Shown in pieces: positions 1 to 6,660 of a stretch of DNA of 23,034 nt. Under the pieces are notes generated by a model. That model saw nothing but the letters and a program-made list of their open reading frames with translations. It was not told where the DNA came from and made no database searches. Position numbers and translations under genes: made by a program. The stretch comes from Gallionella sp. UBA6045 (GTDB lineage Bacteria; Pseudomonadota; Gammaproteobacteria; Burkholderiales; Gallionellaceae), in NCBI GenBank assembly GCA_002429165.1, contig DIYV01000019.1:1-23034 (forward strand). Reading direction: 5' to 3'. Position 1 is the first letter of the stretch. Every line of letters begins with the position of its first letter.

Positions 1-21
1 AATAGTCGTTTTAATGCGCAT
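1..21 (-). CDS. 5' end of an unidentified gene running off the left edge
   Basis: Reading the minus strand, an ATG at 21-19 opens seven codons (MRIKTTI) that run off the window. It is preceded at about 5 nt by a near-consensus ribosome binding site, GGAGGAAA (about 27-34). The strength and spacing of that site, rather than the coding length, support a real start. The gene lies 117 nt downstream of the anti-sigma gene on the same strand and no terminator is visible between them, so co-transcription is possible. The AT-rich spacer carries two tandem GGTTTTAATTT-like units (plus-strand reading, about 37-59). Seven residues are too few to name a family. Confidence 0.5.
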
Positions 22-137
22 TAAAATTTCCTCCTCGGTTTTAATTTGGTTTTAATTTTTATACTATGGAAAAACTTACATCATTTAAGCAGGCATTGCA
101 ACAACGTTAGAATATTATTATTTATGCCGCTGATTCC

Positions 138-884
138 TTATACTCTGACATAGTCCCAACCTTGATGCAGACGCTTGTCGATCTCCTCTACTGCAGAATT
201 CGCAAAACCCGTATGCGGCAAAAGCTTCACGATGATGCCCTGTTTCTGCAACTTGTTTATCGTTTGCCGACAGGCCAGAAGATCAAGATTCGGGTATTTT
301 GCTTTCATCAAAGCAATGCGCTTTCCAAAAGGAGACACATCCGATCTCAGCAAATCCAAACCGCCGCCATTGGCGATGATTTCAACATTGACATGTCGAT
401 TCGCCCGCTTGTACGACTTCAGTAAATTCTCTGTCTCGTCCAGTGCTGTTTTGAGTCTGACCGGGTTGGAATTGCTGACATGGACAATGATGTTGCCGTA
501 CTTTTCGATCATGTTGTTGCTTTGCGTAGATTCGAACAGGTGCGCCAGTTTGGGGTCGCCCATGGATTGCGACCCGGCGAACATGATCCAGCCTGATCCC
601 CAGCCCAGTAACAGCATCAGCATGCAGGTCGCCAGCCTGGGCATGTTTTGAAAACGAGGGATCCGCCAGGCGCTCAGCTTATTAACAGGTGACATTCTGT
701 TGACTGGTGGCTGGCGGTAGGCATGTTGCACCATTTCCTTCAGGCCGCGCAGTTCGCACACGCGCTTTTTCAACGCATCATCCCGACCGATAACGCTGAA
801 CAATTCGCCTGTCTCATCCAGCGCAAGTTCACTATCGACAAAGGAATTCAGAAGCTCATCGGAAATGTTTTGAGTTTCCATCAT
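138..884 (-). CDS. Transmembrane anti-sigma factor with C-terminal DsrE-like domain
   Basis: A 248-aa protein using the first of two adjacent ATGs, with GGAGGG 6 nt upstream. The start overlaps the sigma-factor stop as ATGA, so the two are translationally coupled. Residues 1-75 resemble the cytoplasmic helical part of anti-sigma factors (SDELLNSFVDSEL), but only one cysteine (C43) is present, so the classical zinc H-C-C motif is missing. A membrane segment lies at about 83-104. Residues about 130-248 form a predicted periplasmic DsrE/DsrF-family domain with VNVEIIANGGGLDLL, a single Cys205 in LLACRQT, and an ending GWDYVRV. These positions match the secreted DsrE-like protein encoded divergently (VTVEIVAYGPGLRLL, FSACNNT, GYVYIKP). 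Known: anti-sigma factors hold ECF sigma factors at the membrane. Inference: the DsrE fold is the sensor, possibly through Cys205. Confidence 0.8.
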   Translation of the reverse strand: MMETQNISDELLNSFVDSELALDETGELFSVIGRDDALKKRVCELRGLKEMVQHAYRQPPVNRMSPVNKLSAWRIPRFQNMPRLATCMLMLLLGWGSGWIMFAGSQSMGDPKLAHLFESTQSNNMIEKYGNIIVHVSNSNPVRLKTALDETENLLKSYKRANRHVNVEIIANGGGLDLLRSDVSPFGKRIALMKAKYPNLDLLACRQTINKLQKQGIIVKLLPHTGFANSAVEEIDKRLHQGWDYVRV

Positions 885-1441
885 ACGACCCTCCGTAATT
901 GACGGGCCTGCGCCGAGTGTTGCGGAGCAAGTTCCATCAAAAGAGTCTTTAATGCCTGCCGTGCCCGGCATAAACGGCTCATGACTGTCCCGATCGGGAT
1001 AGCCAGAATAGATGCAACTTCAGTATAGGGGAATCCTTCCAGATCAACCAATGTCAATACTTGGCGTTGCCCAATGGGAAGTTGGGCGACTGCGTCCCTC
1101 ACGCGAGAAACGACCTGAGACTGGGAGTGATCATCTTCCGGGGAAGTTTGGGTGGAGCAGAGGCAATCCTCGAGCTCGTCTATATCGTCCATTTCCCTGT
1201 GTTGCCGGAAATGGTCGCGCCAGCAGTTCGCCAGAATACTGAATACCCAGCCATTGAACAGCGCGGGATCGCGCAACTGCCCGGTATTTTTCAGTGCCTT
1301 GACCAGCGCTTCCTGAACCAGATCATCAGCAAGCGCGGCATTGTGACTCCAGGAAAAGGCTACACGATATAAATTTGGCCGAATTGTCTCAAATTGTTCC
1401 TGAAAGGTGTCTGTGCCGCAGAACAAGGAAAGGATTTTCAT
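881..1441 (-). CDS. ECF-family RNA polymerase sigma factor
   Basis: A 186-aa protein starting at MKILSLFCG, with a GGTGAA about 10 nt upstream; longer in-frame starts lie upstream but lack a ribosome binding site and would cross the promoter. Region 2 spans about residues 15-82 (ALADDLVQEALVKAL, WVFSILANCWRDHFR). Region 4 spans about 110-170 (LPIGQRQVLTLVDLEGF, then YTEVASILAIPIGTVMSRL, the helix-turn-helix that reads the -35 box). Length and architecture are normal for a minimal sigma-70 family ECF factor. It is followed by its anti-sigma gene with a 4-nt overlap. A GGAAT/CGTCAT promoter lies directly upstream and a copy faces the DsrE-like gene, so autoregulation is likely. The signal is not known from sequence. 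Confidence 0.93.
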   Translation of the reverse strand: MKILSLFCGTDTFQEQFETIRPNLYRVAFSWSHNAALADDLVQEALVKALKNTGQLRDPALFNGWVFSILANCWRDHFRQHREMDDIDELEDCLCSTQTSPEDDHSQSQVVSRVRDAVAQLPIGQRQVLTLVDLEGFPYTEVASILAIPIGTVMSRLCRARQALKTLLMELAPQHSAQARQLRRVV

Positions 1442-1488
1442 CTTAAACGTTTCACCAAAAATTGGGGACATGGCCGACCATATACTAT

Positions 1489-1516
1489 ATGACGCAGCAG
1501 CAGGCAAGAATATTCC
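1489..1516 (-). promoter_or_regulatory. ECF-type promoter of the sigma/anti-sigma operon
   Basis: On the minus strand a -35 element GGAAT (1516-1512) is separated by exactly 17 nt from a -10 element CGTCAT (1494-1489). The sigma-factor ATG is at 1441, giving a leader of about 40 nt. The same hexamers with the same spacing occur on the plus strand at 1541-1568. GGAA(C/T) with CGTC at 16-17 nt is the usual ECF promoter form. Confidence 0.72.
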
Positions 1517-1540
1517 ATCTTTTGTTAGAAAAATATTCAG

Positions 1541-1568
1541 GGAATAAATTTCATTTTCGTGGCGTCAT
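1541..1568 (+). promoter_or_regulatory. Divergent ECF-type promoter facing the DsrE-like gene
   Basis: GGAAT (1541-1545), a 17-nt spacer, then CGTCAT (1563-1568). The boxes are identical to those of the sigma-factor promoter on the other strand. Predicted transcription starts near 1575, leaving a leader of about 190 nt before the DsrE-like start codon at 1767. That leader contains the mini-ORF at 1632. The nearby spacer between the two promoters is AT-rich with no other gene. Confidence 0.7.
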
Positions 1569-1631
1569 CCTGTTGCAGCAACCTGCAATAACAATAAATC
1601 AATAATTCAATAACCCGAGGAGAAACACGAC

Positions 1632-1655
1632 ATGAAACGAATCCTTCAGCGCTGA
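1632..1655 (+). CDS. Possible leader mini-ORF (MKRILQR)
   Basis: An ATG at 1632 follows a strong ribosome binding site (GAGGAG, about 9 nt upstream) but the frame stops after seven codons. It lies in the long leader between the ECF promoter and the DsrE-like gene. It could be a translated leader peptide, or the remains of a gene whose body was lost. The 110 bases after it hold no continuation in any frame that I can recognise. A strong ribosome binding site before so short a frame is the only support. Confidence 0.3.
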   Translation: MKRILQR

Positions 1656-1766
1656 GATTTGCTTTTCCACACAAAGAACAAATTAACAAGTGAGATTTTG
1701 CGCGGCAGTCGTTTTAACTTTGCGGACTCACTATCACCACTTTCACCACAATTCTGGAGAAAAGCG

Positions 1767-2216
1767 ATGCCTATTTTTTTTCGATCTATTATTTTTGTCA
1801 TGACATCTTTATTCATGATGTCGGTCGCCGCGCCCGCCCTGTCTGCTGACGAGGCTGCTTTTGCCGAATACAAGTATGTCCTGCAAATAAGCGACATGGA
1901 TCCGTCCAAACAAGAGCTTGTTCTGAGCAATGCAGCAAATCTGCTCGATGCTTACCCCCCCGGTGCGGTGACGGTGGAAATCGTAGCCTATGGTCCCGGC
2001 TTGCGCCTGTTGTTCGCCGAAAACGCCCATGCGCAGCGGGTCGATTCGCTTGCTCAGAGCGGCGTGAAATTCTCTGCCTGCAACAATACTCTTGAGGCGA
2101 TGACCAAGCTGCTTGGCTATCAACCGAAAATCAATCCGGATGCCAAGATGGTGCCCGGTGGTGTCGTGCGTATCGGTGATCTGGTCAGAAAAGGGTATGT
2201 CTACATCAAGCCCTGA
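1767..2216 (+). CDS. Secreted DsrE/DsrF-family protein
   Basis: A 149-aa protein starting at MPIFFRSII, chosen because GGAGA lies 7 nt upstream and a signal peptide follows directly (hydrophobic core about 7-22, likely cleavage after ALSA at 27). The mature part is a DsrE-family fold with VTVEIVAYGPGLRLL at about 68-82, one cysteine (C105, FSACNNT) at the position where these proteins often carry a sulfur-binding Cys, and an ending GYVYIKP. Canonical DsrE is cytoplasmic, so export is notable. It is homologous to the C-terminal domain of the neighbouring anti-sigma factor and is preceded by the matching ECF promoter. The porin gene follows 104 nt downstream with no terminator between. Inference: a periplasmic sulfane-sulfur or thiol-binding protein made under ECF control. 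Confidence 0.82.
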   Translation: MPIFFRSIIFVMTSLFMMSVAAPALSADEAAFAEYKYVLQISDMDPSKQELVLSNAANLLDAYPPGAVTVEIVAYGPGLRLLFAENAHAQRVDSLAQSGVKFSACNNTLEAMTKLLGYQPKINPDAKMVPGGVVRIGDLVRKGYVYIKP

Positions 2217-2319
2217 CATTTGGTGAAACGACATTTGCTTAAACATGGCCAGCTGTTGGTTTTCGGGATCAAGCCCAGTCGGATTCATGCAACTATCAAT
2301 AAAATAGAGGAGTAACAAA

Positions 2320-3666
2320 ATGGGAGACAAGAAACTATTCAAGCGCACACTGATCAGTGCTGCATTAATATTGGGATGCGCAGCGACGGGTACGGCCAGC
2401 GCAGTAGACTGGCTGATGCTGCAAGGCACCGAACCTGCTGCCGCTTCGGTCCCCGCGCATGTCTTTGGCTTCGTCGAAGCGGATTTCATGAAGGATTACA
2501 GCAGCGCCAACGCCACCGGGAATGTTTATGTGCCACCCAAGTTGCTCGGCCCCAATTTGAATGCGCAATCAGGTTTCAATGTCCTGCATGCCCAGGTCGG
2601 TGTGCATGGCACGGGTTTTCCGTTGGATGACCACATCAATTATTTTGTGTTGACAGAACTGGGCAATGCGGCAACAAATTTTACCAGTACTGGATCTACC
2701 GGCCCCGCGCTGACCGATGCCAGCGTCACCCTGAATTACATCAAGGGCGCCCGTGTCCGTGTCGGACTGTTCAAATATCCCGGTTCCGACGAGGGTATGC
2801 AGAGCACGATTGCAACGACCTATATGGACTTTTCCGAAGCAACCAATGCCCTGTTGCTGGAGCGTTTTCCGAACGCAACATATACGGCGAACATAGCACC
2901 CGCAACCCTCACTTCGCTTCAGGCGAGCGGCGGCGCTATGAACGGTTTTACCAAACCGGCCGGTGGTTTCCGCGATTCGGGTGCGCAGGTGTTTGATAGT
3001 TTTGACATGGGCAAGGACTGGAGTTTGACCTATGCGGCAATGATCGGTCAGGGCAGCGGCATAGAGCTCAACAACCTCGATGGCAAATATGATACCTACC
3101 TGTATTTGGCAACCGAAAAGAATCTTGCCAGCACGGGTCCGGCGAATGGCCTGAAGTTCTATGTCTGGAGTCAGTCGGGTCAGCGCCTGGCGGATGTTAC
3201 GAATGATGCAGTTGCCAACCCCCAACTCTACAAACGCGATCGCTCCGGCTTTGGTGTTGATTATATGGCCAAGCCATACCGCGTCTCGTTCGAGTACATC
3301 AGCGCCGATGGAATGATCTTTGAAGGTCCGGACAAGCCCAGTTATCTTTTCGTCAGCACCAATGGTTCGACTGCGAAGGCCAACGGCTGGTATCTGGACG
3401 GCGGCTGGTACGTTCCAGGCACCAAGTGGGAGCTGGATGCGCGCTACGACACGGTAGACTTGAATACCGGCGCTACCGACGAACACAAGTTCTCCAAAAC
3501 GTCTTTGGGCGTGAAATACAACTTCAACCCCAAGGCTCATGTGACGTTGAACTATGAGCTGCGTGATTTCAAGTGCACCGCATCTACAGTGCCATGCACC
3601 AACGCCAACAAAAACCTCAGCGGCGTGGGCAACAAGGTCGGCGTGCGAGTAACAACCGCCTTTTAA
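2320..3666 (+). CDS. Outer-membrane porin-like beta-barrel protein
   Basis: A 448-aa protein with a GAGGAG ribosome binding site and a signal peptide (about 1-28, ending GTASA). The mature sequence shows alternating hydrophobic and polar strands with aromatic girdles (HINYFVLTELGNA, GVKYNFNPKAHVTLNYEL) and a C-terminal phenylalanine (RVTTAF), the usual outer-membrane assembly signal. Two cysteines near the end (FKCTASTVPC) could form a loop disulfide. No substrate can be read from the sequence. It probably shares a transcript with the secreted DsrE-like protein and ends at the hairpin at 3699-3728, so it may belong to the ECF regulon. Exact porin family uncertain; a phosphate-selective-porin-like or generic Gram-negative porin are possible. 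Confidence 0.75.
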   Translation: MGDKKLFKRTLISAALILGCAATGTASAVDWLMLQGTEPAAASVPAHVFGFVEADFMKDYSSANATGNVYVPPKLLGPNLNAQSGFNVLHAQVGVHGTGFPLDDHINYFVLTELGNAATNFTSTGSTGPALTDASVTLNYIKGARVRVGLFKYPGSDEGMQSTIATTYMDFSEATNALLLERFPNATYTANIAPATLTSLQASGGAMNGFTKPAGGFRDSGAQVFDSFDMGKDWSLTYAAMIGQGSGIELNNLDGKYDTYLYLATEKNLASTGPANGLKFYVWSQSGQRLADVTNDAVANPQLYKRDRSGFGVDYMAKPYRVSFEYISADGMIFEGPDKPSYLFVSTNGSTAKANGWYLDGGWYVPGTKWELDARYDTVDLNTGATDEHKFSKTSLGVKYNFNPKAHVTLNYELRDFKCTASTVPCTNANKNLSGVGNKVGVRVTTAF

Positions 3667-3698
3667 GAAAATAACTGTATTCATTGCAATTCCCCGCT

Positions 3699-3728
3699 GC
3701 CCGCCAGACGATCTGGTGGGCTTTTTTT
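3699..3728 (+). terminator. Rho-independent terminator after the porin gene
   Basis: A 10-bp stem, GCCCGCCAGA paired with TCTGGTGGGC (one G-U pair), a 3-nt loop (CGA) and a run of seven T. It closes the DsrE-like/porin unit, so the DUF302 gene downstream needs its own promoter. Confidence 0.92.
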
Positions 3729-3849
3729 GCAGTTGCAAAATTCCGGCACATACCGGTTAGCGGGGCTCCAGGTTATTCGCGACCTGTTGTTCGGCCGTGG
3801 AGCAGTACCATTGCAGTACAATGATTTTTTACGCAGCAAGGAGAAGGCA

Positions 3850-4320
3850 ATGTTCAGAAATATACTGGCGGCAATGCTGTTGTTCGCCGGATTGGTTCAT
3901 GGCGCGCTGGCGGCCGGCGATTACATGGCTGTTTCTACCAAAACGGGCAACTTTCAAGACGTCAGGGACGATGTCGAAATGGCGATCACGGATCGGGGAA
4001 TGGTGGTCAATAATGTTTCGCATGTCGGCGAGATGCTGGAGCGTACCGGCAAGGATTTGGGCGACAGCAAACAGGTATTCCTGAAGGCCGAGGCCCTGGA
4101 ATTTTGCAGTGCGGTGGTGTCGCGCAAGATGATGGAGGCCGACCCGGATAACATCGTGTTCTGTCCCTATGTCATCTCGGTGTACGTGGTGCCGGGGAAG
4201 CCCCATGAAGTGCGGATTGCTTACCGCAAGCCTCAGATAATAGGTTCACCCGCCTCGCAGAAGGCACTCAAAGCCGTGGATGAACTGCTTTCCGGCATCG
4301 TCAAGGATGCGCTGCAGTAG
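3850..4320 (+). CDS. Secreted DUF302-family protein
   Basis: A 156-aa protein starting at MFRNILAAM, after AAGGAG about 6 nt upstream. The signal peptide spans about 1-22 (GALAAGDY). The DUF302-type domain covers about 30-150: DVRDDVEMAITDRGMVVNNVSHV, then ALEFCSAVVSRKMMEADPDNIVFCPYVISVYVV. Two cysteines, C86 and C105, sit where DUF302 members often keep them. The biochemical role of DUF302 is not settled. It follows a terminator; a possible -10 (TACAAT, 3817-3822) lies 28 nt ahead of the start but no good -35 is seen. The setting among periplasmic thiol and DsrE-type proteins suggests envelope sulfur or redox work, which is inference only. Confidence 0.82.
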   Translation: MFRNILAAMLLFAGLVHGALAAGDYMAVSTKTGNFQDVRDDVEMAITDRGMVVNNVSHVGEMLERTGKDLGDSKQVFLKAEALEFCSAVVSRKMMEADPDNIVFCPYVISVYVVPGKPHEVRIAYRKPQIIGSPASQKALKAVDELLSGIVKDALQ

Positions 4321-4362
4321 TTCGGCGGAGTTGATGGGGGTGGCGAATTTTAGATAAACCAT

Positions 4363-4658
4363 TTGTAGGAGCGGGCTATGCCTGTCCTGAGCTCGCCGAA
4401 GCGGCCCGCGATTAAACAGCTCGCGGACAGCACCCGCAAGGAGGACACCGCAAGGGTAGGCAAATCCGTTTCCAGCCAAAGGCTGGACGGAGTTTGCACC
4501 GCCGTGGTTGCACCAAAGGAAGGCAATCCACTACGCAGCAGGTTGCGTGTGGAATTGACACTAAGGGGCTGATAACAAAGTCAGGCAATTTGCTACTCAA
4601 CAAGTTGAGTGCAAAGTTGACACAGCCCCAACAACACACGCAGGGCCCGCTCCTACAA
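4363..4658. mobile_element. MITE/REP-like element with 14-bp perfect inverted termini
   Basis: The 359-bp gap between the DUF302 and DsbC-like genes has no convincing gene but is highly structured. Outer termini TTGTAGGAGCGGGC (4363-4376) and its exact complement (4645-4658) enclose several stem-loops: 4460-4498 with core TCCAGCC-AAA-GGCTGGA, 4527-4553, and a GGGGCTG/CAGCCCC stem (4565-4571 with 4623-4629) enclosing ACTCAAC-AA-GTTGAGT (4595-4610). The left end also pairs GCGGGC with GCCCGC (4404-4409), as in REP hairpins headed by GTAGGAGCGG. CCGCAAGG occurs twice near 4434-4457. No target-site duplication or transposase is seen. It could move passively, or act as a 3' structure for the converging genes on either side. 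Confidence 0.6.
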
Positions 4659-4679
4659 GTTTCAACTGCTATTTTCAGG

Positions 4680-5390
4680 CTAATTCTTCAGGCTCGATTC
4701 TGTGAGACGTTCTTCGAGCAGTTCCAGGGTCAATGTGCCCGGCTTGATGACGCCGTCCTCGAAAACCAGGGTGGGGGTTAAGTTGATCCCAAGCTTTTTC
4801 GCTTGCAAGGAAATTTTAGTCAAAGCCGATGTATCGCATGCCTTTTCCATTTTTGATTCCACACCCTTCAGCATATGATCCTCCCAGGCCTGGAGCCTGT
4901 CGGGCGAACACCAGATGGCCTTGGCCTTTTCTTCTGAGCCGGGCAGTATCGGATACACGAAAATATAAATCGTCACATTGGTCAGATTGACCATCTCCTT
5001 TTCCAGCCTCTTGCAATATGGGCAATTCGGATCGGTGAACACAGCCAGTTTTCTTTTGCCATCGCCCTTCACGTTCTTGATGGCAAGGTCGAGCGGCAAA
5101 GTATCGAAATTGATTGCATAAAGCTGCTTTTCTCTTGCTTCGGTCAGATTCTTCAATGTATGCATATCGAGAATGTTGCCCGAAAAAAGGTAAGTCATAT
5201 TTTCGTCGGTATAAACCAGCCGGTCATCAAATGCCACTTCATACAATCCAAAATACGGTGTCTTGCTGACGCTGATGATCTTTGAATAGGGAAATTTTTT
5301 TGCCATTTCGGCCCTGATGGCTGCTTCGTCGCCGAAAGCTGAATTGGCCAGAAACAGGGCAAGCAGCGCTAAAAAATAAAATGGTTTCAT
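4680..5390 (-). CDS. Periplasmic DsbC-like thiol:disulfide interchange protein
   Basis: A 236-aa protein with a signal peptide (about 1-20, NSAFG) and CAGGAAA 9 nt ahead of the ATG. Residues about 21-90 are the DsbC-type dimerisation part (SKTPYFGLYEVAFDDRLVYTD). The thioredoxin-fold part carries the CPYC active site (C123, C126, in TDPNCPYCKRLE) and the cis-proline TP pair at about 205-206 (GINLTPTLVF). C161 and C185 can form the second, structural disulfide seen in DsbC. Known family role: disulfide isomerisation or reduction in the periplasm. Here it could serve cysteine-rich exported proteins such as the multihaem DsrJ or the DUF302 protein, which is inference. It converges on DUF302 across the inverted-repeat element. 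Confidence 0.88.
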   Translation of the reverse strand: MKPFYFLALLALFLANSAFGDEAAIRAEMAKKFPYSKIISVSKTPYFGLYEVAFDDRLVYTDENMTYLFSGNILDMHTLKNLTEAREKQLYAINFDTLPLDLAIKNVKGDGKRKLAVFTDPNCPYCKRLEKEMVNLTNVTIYIFVYPILPGSEEKAKAIWCSPDRLQAWEDHMLKGVESKMEKACDTSALTKISLQAKKLGINLTPTLVFEDGVIKPGTLTLELLEERLTESSLKN

Positions 5391-5695
5391 CCTTGGTTTC
5401 CTGTTGCACGTCTGTTATGTTTCGATTTGCATTTCGTTGCGTTATGGCCACACAAGAGCAGAGTGTATCTGCTCGCGGATCATGAGAATCTGGATTCTAC
5501 TGTATACGAAAGTTTCATGGATTGAAGACCGGTTGCTCGTCAATCATACCGGCATCAAACAAACCATGTCCGTGGAACGCTGAATGTGCTCTGTTCGAGC
5601 GAGGCGGAAGGACTTGTTTACTCGGTAGTTGAATGAGAGTAATTTGAGCCTCGCATAGTGGGGAAATTGCATGGAGAGTACGCATAATTTGGAGA
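5391..5695. other. Gene-free stretch upstream of the DsbC-like gene
   Basis: No open frame here has both a ribosome binding site and recognisable protein character. The one clear structure is a perfect inverted repeat, GAGCAGA-GTGTA-TCTGCTC (5456-5474), about 65 nt ahead of the DsbC-like start. It could be an operator for that gene or a small hairpin. No tRNA or other known RNA was recognised. Confidence 0.4.
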
Positions 5696-5765
5696 ATAAC
5701 CCTAATGGGTTATCCCTTAAACTCTTAGTGGGTATGGACGCTGGTTAGCTGCTTATTCCTATAAT
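5696..5765 (+). promoter_or_regulatory. tusA promoter with tandem operator-like sites
   Basis: A perfect inverted repeat ATAACCC-TAAT-GGGTTAT (5696-5713) is followed by a second, weaker copy (ACTCTTAGTGGGTAT, 5721-5735). The GGGT cores start 23 bp apart (5707 and 5730). A consensus -10 TATAAT (5760-5765) starts 30 bp after the second core. No TTGACA-like -35 is present at the right distance and the second site would cover it, as expected for an activator-dependent promoter. The same layout stands ahead of dsrA. The leader to the start codon is about 90 nt. Confidence 0.62.
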
Positions 5766-5862
5766 GCGCGAATCAATATGTAATACGCGCGTAACACTTT
5801 TGTGTATTTTTTAGAGCCAATGCAAAATTGGCAATAATTTTATTAACCTGCGGGAGATGAAC

Positions 5863-6090
5863 ATGAACTTTGATAAAGAATTTGATGCGAGCGGTCTGTC
5901 CTGCCCTTTGCCTATCCTGAAGACCAAAAAAGCACTTGCCGACATGGCTTCCGGGCAAGTGCTCAAACTGGTCGCGACAGATTGCGGCGCAGTGAAGGAT
6001 ATGCAGGCATTTGCCGATCAAACCGGTAATAGCTTGCTGTCCACCGAGGAAGCGAACGGCTCATACACGTTTTACATGAAGAAGAAATAA
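5863..6090 (+). CDS. tusA: Sulfur carrier protein TusA
   Basis: A 75-aa protein. The upstream ATG at 5857 touches the ribosome binding site (GGGAG, 5852-5856), so the ATG at 5863, 6 nt from it, is preferred. It carries the TusA signature GLSCPLPILKTKKAL with the persulfide-bearing Cys14 in a C-P-x-P motif, then a typical beta-alpha-beta remainder (GQVLKLVATDCGAVKDM). Known role: carrying sulfane sulfur as a persulfide between cytoplasmic sulfurtransferases; in sulfur oxidisers it passes sulfur towards DsrE2, DsrEFH and DsrC. dsrE2 follows 44 nt downstream. The rhodanese gene (rhd) that often precedes tusA-dsrE2 is not here. Confidence 0.95.
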   Translation: MNFDKEFDASGLSCPLPILKTKKALADMASGQVLKLVATDCGAVKDMQAFADQTGNSLLSTEEANGSYTFYMKKK

Positions 6091-6134
6091 ACCAGTTTCT
6101 ATTCGCAACCAGAACCATACTCGAAGGGGAAAAC

Positions 6135-6602
6135 ATGAGCAAAAAAATGGCGATCATCGCCACCAAAGGCACGCTGGACATGGCCTATCCACCATTCATC
6201 CTGGCTTCGACCGCCGCTGCTCTGGGCTATGAAGTGCAGGTGTTCTTCACCTTCTACGGACTGCAATTGCTGCGCAAGGATTTGTCCAATGTGATGATCA
6301 GCCCGCTGGCCAACCCTGCCATGCCGATGCCCGTGCCGATGCCGGTGATGGTGCAAATGCTGCCCGGCATGGAATCCATGGCAACCATGATGATGAAGCA
6401 AAAGCTCAAGAAGCATGGTGTTGCATCGCTGGAGGAACTGCGCGATCTGTGCCTCGAGGCAGAGGTTAAATTCATTGCCTGCCAGATGACGGTCGATCTG
6501 TTCGAATTCGACAAGAGCGAATTCATCGAAAATGTCGAATATGGCGGTGCCGCGATGTTCATGGGCTTTGCTGGGGATACGGATATTTGTCTGTTTGTTT
6601 AA
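6135..6602 (+). CDS. dsrE2: DsrE2-type sulfurtransferase
   Basis: A 155-aa protein after a good ribosome binding site (AAGGGG). N-terminal residues 1-45 begin the DsrE fold (KKMAIIATKGTLDMAYPPFILASTAAALGYE, shown in part). The middle (about 55-90) is very rich in Met and Pro (MPMPVPMPVMVQMLP), typical of DsrE2 and unlike canonical DsrE. C106 and C116 lie in LEELRDLC and KFIACQMTVDLF; the latter motif is the conserved sulfur-binding site. Known role: DsrE2 receives or donates sulfane sulfur with TusA and rhodanese partners. The protein is in the tusA unit, under the putative operator-controlled promoter, and ends 58 nt before the FadL-like gene. Confidence 0.93.
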   Translation: MSKKMAIIATKGTLDMAYPPFILASTAAALGYEVQVFFTFYGLQLLRKDLSNVMISPLANPAMPMPVPMPVMVQMLPGMESMATMMMKQKLKKHGVASLEELRDLCLEAEVKFIACQMTVDLFEFDKSEFIENVEYGGAAMFMGFAGDTDICLFV

Positions 6603-6660
6603 GTTGTTGTGATCGGGCAGTAACGGGGTTGTTTTATTATAATTAATGAGGAGAGTTGTA

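Noticed and set aside
66..110. 14-codon ORF MEKLTSFKQALQQR
   Set aside because: Too short, with no ribosome binding site ahead of it.
2569..3738. 389-aa open frame antisense to the porin gene
   Set aside because: Overlaps a clear outer-membrane protein gene and reads through the terminator; no domain seen.
4378..4572. Small ORFs inside the inverted-repeat element
   Set aside because: Composition follows the repeat structure; no protein character or good start site.
4363..4658. Integron attC-like cassette site
   Set aside because: No GTTRRRY-type core sites, integrase gene or cassette array.
5391..5862. tRNA or riboswitch ahead of tusA
   Set aside because: No cloverleaf, T-loop or known riboswitch core was recognised; only short inverted repeats.
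5390..5862. Broken rhd gene upstream of tusA
   Set aside because: No rhodanese motif or degraded coding pattern is seen in any frame.
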